A stretch of 35,640 nucleotides of DNA. It comes from CAKOSP01 sp964370545 (GTDB taxonomy: Bacteria > Bacillota_I > Bacilli_A > RF39 > UBA660). The DNA lies in contig CAYJJQ010000008.1 of NCBI GenBank assembly GCA_964370545.1, forward strand, positions 1 through 35,640, written 5' to 3'. How positions within the stretch are numbered: the stretch's first letter is position 1; each line of letters begins with the position of its first letter. Below the pieces are notes generated by a model. That model was not told the DNA's origin, did no database searches, and saw only the letters and a program-made list of their open reading frames with translations. The position numbers and the translations under genes were made by a program. Positions 30,988 through 35,640 of the stretch are shown piece by piece.

Positions 30988-33801
30988 TTATTTTCTTGTT
31001 CTTACATTTTGTTTGTTATGTAATACCTCAAATATTTCATCTAATAATCTTTTGTTATAACTATTCATGTAATTATCAATTTTATCTTGTGTAAATAATA
31101 TTTTTTTCTTATTAATTGATAATTTACTTTTTATATCTTCTATATCTTCTCCATTAATAATATAATACATAATATTTTTTTCTTCATCATCTAAGTATTC
31201 TATCAGCTTATTAATTATAGATAACTGAATAACACAGCTTATTTCTTTAGATTTAGATAAATAATTTTTAAATATATTTACAAATGTATTTCTAGCAATT
31301 ATTTCAAATTCATTAATTATATTCTTAGTAGTAACATTATTATCATCATAAACATCTTGTTCAAAGCTAATGTTATTTAAAAGATTAATTAAACTTTGTT
31401 TAGTTAAATAATCATATGTAGTGATATTATTTACTATATAATATAAATAATTAATTATTATGTTTTTATCATTGTTTAAATCTTCAATACCAATTGAGTG
31501 TAAATCAACTATTTCTAAATTCATTTTCTCATTTTTTACAGATAAGTCATACATTCTTGCTAATACTTTTAATTTAATATTATAAATATTAGATAGTGAT
31601 AAGCTAAACATTTTTGCTAATTCTTTTTCGGTATAGCTATTTTCTCCATAATATCCACACATTGTTAATATTAACGCTCGATCTTGTTCTGATAATATAC
31701 TATTAAAATAGGTAATTACTTTAGGGTTATTATAAACACTTTCACCCTCACTTATTACATTACACGATATTAAAGCATTTTGCAATCTATTTGAATTCGA
31801 TATCTTATCTACACTTCCTTCATTTAATGCTTTAATTAATAGCTTCAATCCTCTTCTCATAGTAGAACGTATAATGCCCTTTTTTAATCCAAATTTTTCA
31901 GTTACTTCTCTATCCGTAAATGGAACGCTTCCATCTAAGCCTATTTTTTTTATTATTACTTCAGAAAAGTATGGTGTTAAATTAGTTCGTAATATATTAA
32001 GTACATTAGGGTTATTTAATAATTCTTCAGAATTATTAATAACACCTTCTGATATCATAATGCTTTCAAGTTCTCTATAAATAAAACCTTTATCTGTATC
32101 AATAACTACTGGCACATTAGATTTAATATTATTACTTCTTCTTTCTTCTAAGTCATCATTAATAATATTAATACATAATTTCATTATATCTTCTAATTCA
32201 TGTTTTATTAGTTTGTACTTTCTTGATATTTCAGGAACTGAAGGTTTTTTAATTGAAAAAATATTTGATTTATCTATAAAAATACCTGTTTTTCTAGTGC
32301 CTATAGTTTCCTCTAAATATTTTATTAGTGTTTCTTTTTTCTTAGAATTAATACTAGTTAATATACCTCCTTCAAATTCAAAATATCTATATAAGTTGTT
32401 AATAACTAGTTTTTCCTCTATTAATAAATTATATAATTCTGGTTTAACTCTAATAGATTTAGGATTTTCATAATATTGCTTTATTTTTGCTAATGCAGCT
32501 TTCTCAAGTTGATTTATTCTTTCTCTACTTATACCAAAACTATCTCCTATTTGTTCTAACGATTCTGTTTTATCAGTATATAATCCATATCTTCTACAAA
32601 TTATATTTATTTCAAGTTTATTTAATAGTTTATTCATAATTTTTACTAATAAATCTTCATCAAGTGCATTAATCAAGTCATCTTCAAAGGATTCTTCTAT
32701 AGCCATATCTATTATTTTTTCATCATTTTCTTCCATTAACTTTTGTTTGTCCAAACTGGTAACAGATGTTTTCATAGCTAATTCTTTATAAAAAAGAACA
32801 TTTTTTAAAGAAGTATTCATATATTTTGCAACTTCTTCATCGCTTACTAAACTTTCGTTATTTATTATGGTAAGTTCATTTATAGCTTTCTTATAAGAGA
32901 GTAATTTAGATTGTAAATTACCTGGTAATAATAATAAACTATTACTTATTCTTAAATGTTTATAAATAAATACTTTCAACCAATACATAGCATATGAAGA
33001 AAATGAAGAAGTTTCTTCTAATTTATATCTATCAATAGCTTCATATAATCCAATAATTGCTTCTTGAATTAATTCTTCTTTATTATTGCTATTATAATTA
33101 TCAGTGTTAACGTGTTTAATTACTAATCTCATATTAGAACACATAATATATTCTTTTAATTTTTTACTATTTGTTTTTTTATATTTTCTAAGTAAATAAT
33201 CATTATCATATTTATCACATATAGGGTATATTTCACATATACTACTATAATATTTTTCTATAGTTGTATAATTCACTAGTTTATCATAATTTTTTGTTTT
33301 TTGAATGTGTATCATATACTTATTAATAATCACATTTAAAAAACCTTGATCATTTTGATCAATATCATTATAAATTAAATTCATATTTTGTGTTATTTTA
33401 TTATTTTTTAATATAGAATGTATTAAACTAATGTTTTTACGATTTTTGTCATTAACTTTAGGAAAAAATTTCTCTAATTTTAATATTTCAATAATAGCAT
33501 CGGTTTTATTATTAACCACATTAATATTTTCTTCTATATATATTAATATTTTATTAAGTTCAAATAAAATGATAATAAATTCATCATCAGATTCACCATT
33601 TAATAATTCCAGATTATTTCTAAATATTTCATTATTTAGTAAATGATCTAAAAATTCCATTTTTTTATATACATATCTAACATCTTCATACTCTGTTTCT
33701 AATAAAAATTCAGATTTAAACTTAAGCAATTCTATAATTGCTTTTTTTCTAGTTTTTGCTTCTTTTATATTAGATAGCAAATCGCTAATTACTTCATCCA
33801 T
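30988..33801 (-). CDS. Giant sigma-70-family protein with extra region-4-like modules
   Basis: About 937 residues (numbering below from an upstream ATG at 33805-33807; ATG 33799-33801 fits the GGGG site better). Residues ~1-200 are helical and unknown. Region 2 is at ~203-287 (NMRLVI, EELIQEAIIGLYEAIDRY, FSSYAMYWLKVFIYKHL), region 3 at ~288-352 (LPGNLQSKL to VTSLDK) and region 4 at ~384-447 (CRRYGLYTD, SLEQIGDSFGISRERINQLEKAAL). These align end to end with SigA/RpoD. A ~490-residue extension follows, with two related region-4-like modules (~588-660 and ~683-752) and a weaker helical one (~866-925). In region 2.4 the -10-reading Gln and Thr of RpoD are Val and Tyr, so promoter choice should differ. 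It is far longer than any sigma factor I know. Confidence 0.8.
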   Translation of the reverse strand: MDEVISDLLSNIKEAKTRKKAIIELLKFKSEFLLETEYEDVRYVYKKMEFLDHLLNNEIFRNNLELLNGESDDEFIIILFELNKILIYIEENINVVNNKTDAIIEILKLEKFFPKVNDKNRKNISLIHSILKNNKITQNMNLIYNDIDQNDQGFLNVIINKYMIHIQKTKNYDKLVNYTTIEKYYSSICEIYPICDKYDNDYLLRKYKKTNSKKLKEYIMCSNMRLVIKHVNTDNYNSNNKEELIQEAIIGLYEAIDRYKLEETSSFSSYAMYWLKVFIYKHLRISNSLLLLPGNLQSKLLSYKKAINELTIINNESLVSDEEVAKYMNTSLKNVLFYKELAMKTSVTSLDKQKLMEENDEKIIDMAIEESFEDDLINALDEDLLVKIMNKLLNKLEINIICRRYGLYTDKTESLEQIGDSFGISRERINQLEKAALAKIKQYYENPKSIRVKPELYNLLIEEKLVINNLYRYFEFEGGILTSINSKKKETLIKYLEETIGTRKTGIFIDKSNIFSIKKPSVPEISRKYKLIKHELEDIMKLCINIINDDLEERRSNNIKSNVPVVIDTDKGFIYRELESIMISEGVINNSEELLNNPNVLNILRTNLTPYFSEVIIKKIGLDGSVPFTDREVTEKFGLKKGIIRSTMRRGLKLLIKALNEGSVDKISNSNRLQNALISCNVISEGESVYNNPKVITYFNSILSEQDRALILTMCGYYGENSYTEKELAKMFSLSLSNIYNIKLKVLARMYDLSVKNEKMNLEIVDLHSIGIEDLNNDKNIIINYLYYIVNNITTYDYLTKQSLINLLNNISFEQDVYDDNNVTTKNIINEFEIIARNTFVNIFKNYLSKSKEISCVIQLSIINKLIEYLDDEEKNIMYYIINGEDIEDIKSKLSINKKKILFTQDKIDNYMNSYNKRLLDEIFEVLHNKQNVRTRK

Positions 33802-33822
33802 AAACATTCCCCTGTGTGCCTT

Positions 33823-33851
33823 ATTCTAACATAACTTACCACTTTTAACAA
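33823..33851 (-). promoter_or_regulatory. Promoter of the giant-sigma operon
   Basis: Minus strand TTGTTA (33846-33851), 17-base spacer, TAGAAT (33823-33828) with an extended -10 (TGTTAGAAT). It lies right after the rplQ terminator, so the operon is independent of the ribosomal operon and appears to use the housekeeping sigma. Confidence 0.75.
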
Positions 33852-33877
33852 TAAAAAAAGTATAGTCTAACTATACT
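33852..33877 (-). terminator. Intrinsic terminator of the rpsM-rpsK-rpoA-rplQ unit
   Basis: 7-bp stem AGTATAG/CTATACT with a five-base loop and a TTTTTTTATT tail on the minus strand. The rplQ stop codon (33871-33873) is in the stem. Confidence 0.88.
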
Positions 33878-34212
33878 AATTCTAATCTAACTTCTAGAGC
33901 ATCGTCTCCACGACGTTCTTTAAGTTTAATCATTCTTGTGTATCCACCATTTCTGTCTGCATACTTTGGTGCTAATTCATTAAATAATTTACTTACAACT
34001 TCTTTATCATTGTGTAAAAATGCAAGTGCATTTCTTCTAGATACTAAAGTTCCTCTTTTTCCAAGAGTAATCATTTTTTCAACAAATTTACGAACTTCTT
34101 TAGCTCTTGCATCAGTAGTAACTACATAACCATTAGTAATAACAGTTTTTGTAAGTCCAGCTAAGATACTTCTTCTAATTCTTGTTTCTCTATTTAACTT
34201 TCTATAAGCCAT
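33871..34212 (-). CDS. rplQ: Ribosomal protein L17
   Basis: Large-subunit protein L17, 113 residues, with the N-terminal RKLNRETRIRRSILAGLTK, the TDARAKEVRKFVEKMITL segment and the C-terminal NGGYTRMIKL. It follows rpoA by three bases, as in nearly all Bacilli, and ends within the operon terminator. Confidence 0.97.
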   Translation of the reverse strand: MAYRKLNRETRIRRSILAGLTKTVITNGYVVTTDARAKEVRKFVEKMITLGKRGTLVSRRNALAFLHNDKEVVSKLFNELAPKYADRNGGYTRMIKLKERRGDDALEVRLELV

Positions 34213-34215
34213 CTT

Positions 34216-35160
34216 CTACTCCTTAAATGTAAGTCCTAATTCAGCAACTTTGTCAATCACTTCTTTAAGTGATTTTTTACCTAAGTTTCTTATTTTAGTA
34301 ACTTCTATTTCCTTTTTATCTACTAAATCTTGAATAGTATGTACTCCTGCTCTTTTTAAGCAATTATAAGCACGAACAGAGAATTCAACTTCTTCTATTG
34401 GTGTTTCTAATTTTTTAGCAATTGTATCTACTTTTTTCTCTTGCATTATACCAGTTACATTACTAATTTCATTTAAATCAGCAATTATAGTAAAATGTTC
34501 AATTAATATTTTTGCAGCAAGTGCCATTGCTTCTTCAGGAAGCATACTTCCATCAGTAGTTACTTCCATTATTAATTTATCATAATTCTCATTTTGTCCT
34601 ACACGAGTATCAACTACTTCGTATTTAACAAGTTCAATTGGAGAATATGCTGAATCAATAGCTATAACCCCTATTTTAGCATCTTCTAAAAGCATTTTAT
34701 TACTTGCAGCATCTACATATCCACGACCATTTTCAACAGTCATTTCCATGTCTATTTTTCCACCCTTAACTAAATTACAAATAACAAGGTCAGAATTAAT
34801 AATTTCAATATCAGCATCTTTAGTAATATCAGCAGCAGTAACTGCTCCCTCTTTACTAGCAGATAATTTAATTGTTTTTAACTCATTAGAATGGTTTTTA
34901 AGCACTAATTTCTTTAGAGCAAGTACTATAGAAGTAACATCTTCTGCAACACCTTCTATTTTTTGAAATTCATGCATAACTCCTTCAATTTTAACGCTAG
35001 TCACAGCACTTCCAGGAAGGCTTGATAACATTATTCTTCTTAGAGCATTTCCTATTGTTGTTCCAAAACCTCTTTCAAGTGGTTCTAGTTCAAATTTACC
35101 AAAATTATTTGATTCAATAGCTTCAACGATTTTATAATCTGGTTTTTCAAATTTAATCAT
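34216..35160 (-). CDS. rpoA: RNA polymerase alpha subunit
   Basis: Alpha subunit, 314 residues: the N-terminal assembly domain (about 1-230, with LEPLERGFGTTIGNALRRIMLSSLPG) and the C-terminal DNA- and activator-binding domain (about 245-314, with FSVRAYNCLKRAGVHTIQDLV and LGKKSLKEV). Both domains are complete. It stands between rpsK and rplQ in the conserved order. Confidence 0.98.
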   Translation of the reverse strand: MIKFEKPDYKIVEAIESNNFGKFELEPLERGFGTTIGNALRRIMLSSLPGSAVTSVKIEGVMHEFQKIEGVAEDVTSIVLALKKLVLKNHSNELKTIKLSASKEGAVTAADITKDADIEIINSDLVICNLVKGGKIDMEMTVENGRGYVDAASNKMLLEDAKIGVIAIDSAYSPIELVKYEVVDTRVGQNENYDKLIMEVTTDGSMLPEEAMALAAKILIEHFTIIADLNEISNVTGIMQEKKVDTIAKKLETPIEEVEFSVRAYNCLKRAGVHTIQDLVDKKEIEVTKIRNLGKKSLKEVIDKVAELGLTFKE

Positions 35161-35180
35161 TATTCTTTTTCCCTTTCTTA

Positions 35181-35564
35181 TTAGTTTCTTGGTCTTTTAG
35201 GTGGTCTACATCCATTATGAGGAACTGGTGTTTCATCAGTAATTGATGAAATTTCTAAACCTGCAGCTTGAAGTGATCTAATTGCATTTTCTCTACCTGG
35301 TCCTAAACCTTTAACAAATACGTCAACTTTTTTAACTCCGTTTTCAACTGCAGCATTAGCAGCAGCTTCAGCAGTAAGTCCAGCAGCAAAAGGAGTTTTC
35401 TTTTTACTTCCTTTATAACCGATTCAACCAGCTGATGACCAAGCTACAACACTTCCGTCTTTATCAGATATAGTTACTATTGTATTATTATAAGTTGCAT
35501 GAATATGAACTAAGGCTTCAGGGATAATTCTTTTTACTTTTCTTTTTCTTCTATTATAAGCCAT
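35181..35564 (-). CDS. rpsK: Ribosomal protein S11, interrupted by an in-frame TGA at codon 47
   Basis: Small-subunit protein S11. Frame and length are right throughout (127 sense positions counting the TGA): it starts MAYNRRKRKVKR, continues HATYNNTIVTISD and VVAWSSAG, and after the TGA goes on IGYKGSKKKTPFAAG, VKGPGRENAIRSLQ and ends PHNGCRPPKRPRN. The TGA (35424-35426) falls at a position where relatives usually have Ala, Ser, Gly or Cys. TCA (Ser), GGA (Gly) or TGC/TGT (Cys) are each one base away. S11 is essential and the rest of the gene is undamaged, so decay is unlikely. A sequencing or assembly error, or UGA read as an amino acid, fits better. Every Trp elsewhere in the window is TGG. 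Confidence 0.9.
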
Positions 35565-35570
35565 AATTAT

Positions 35571-35640
35571 TTACCTACCTTTTTCTTGTTAGCAACAACT
35601 TTTCCTTTACCTTTACGAGTTTTAGCATTTCTACTAGTTA
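35571..35640 (-). CDS. rpsM: Ribosomal protein S13, C-terminal part (runs off the window)
   Basis: The last 23 residues of S13, Thr-Ser-Arg-Asn-Ala-Lys-Thr-Arg-Lys-Gly followed by a Lys-rich tail ending VANKKKVGK. The (T)NARTRKG-like C-terminus is diagnostic, and the place just upstream of rpsK is the conserved one. The rest lies beyond the window. Confidence 0.9.

Noticed and set aside
35181..35564. UGA as a regular Trp codon (genetic code 4) to explain rpsK
   Set aside because: No other gene contains an in-frame TGA and all Trp are TGG, so wholesale reassignment is not supported; kept only as one possibility in the finding.

Overview
This window is an AT-rich stretch of a bacterial chromosome, mostly read on the minus strand. 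It suggests an uncultured, host-associated, anaerobic member of the Bacilli with a fairly compact genome, related to Erysipelotrichia or the Mollicutes border. The basis is Bacilli-type gene content (WhiA, YvcK, WalJ, DUF951 beside ParAB, YitT, GerQ), an anaerobic ribonucleotide-reductase activase, very low GC, tight ATGA/TAATG overlaps and textbook sigma-A promoters. The taxon is an inference; there is no rRNA gene here.

Left to right: the start of rplM (running out of the window) with its promoter; a dCMP deaminase gene; yvcK-whiA-nrdG-truA; yitT-ftsE-ftsX-envC-like M23 hydrolase, closed by a strong terminator. A plus-strand island follows with a GerQ-like spore-coat gene, a SpoVB/MurJ-type flippase and a LemA-like gene, meeting ung tail to tail. 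Next comes the long unit rplI-dnaB-M23 peptidase-walJ-rlmH-ung, then an aminotransferase/ATP-grasp pair, a CNNM/CBS protein, and rpsF-ssb-rpsR with an apparent S6:S18 leader.

From 20.5 to 23.7 kb lies a BspA-type repeat surface protein with recent internal duplication. Beside it is a complete-looking type I toxin-antitoxin locus: a 26-residue membrane peptide, a Shine-Dalgarno-masking hairpin, and a convergent antisense RNA with its own promoter and terminator. Then come parA-parB-DUF951-abgT-ychF.

From 28.3 to 33.9 kb sits the most unusual unit: a promoter-to-terminator three-gene operon encoding a ~937-residue sigma-70-family protein with extra region-4-like modules, a 743-residue protein whose C-terminus looks like a catalytically dead RNase II/R (RNB) domain, and a small hydrophobic protein. 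I know of no described system with this make-up. The window closes with rpsM-rpsK-rpoA-rplQ, in which rpsK is interrupted by an in-frame TGA at codon 47.

All functional assignments come from reading motifs by eye; no database search was run.
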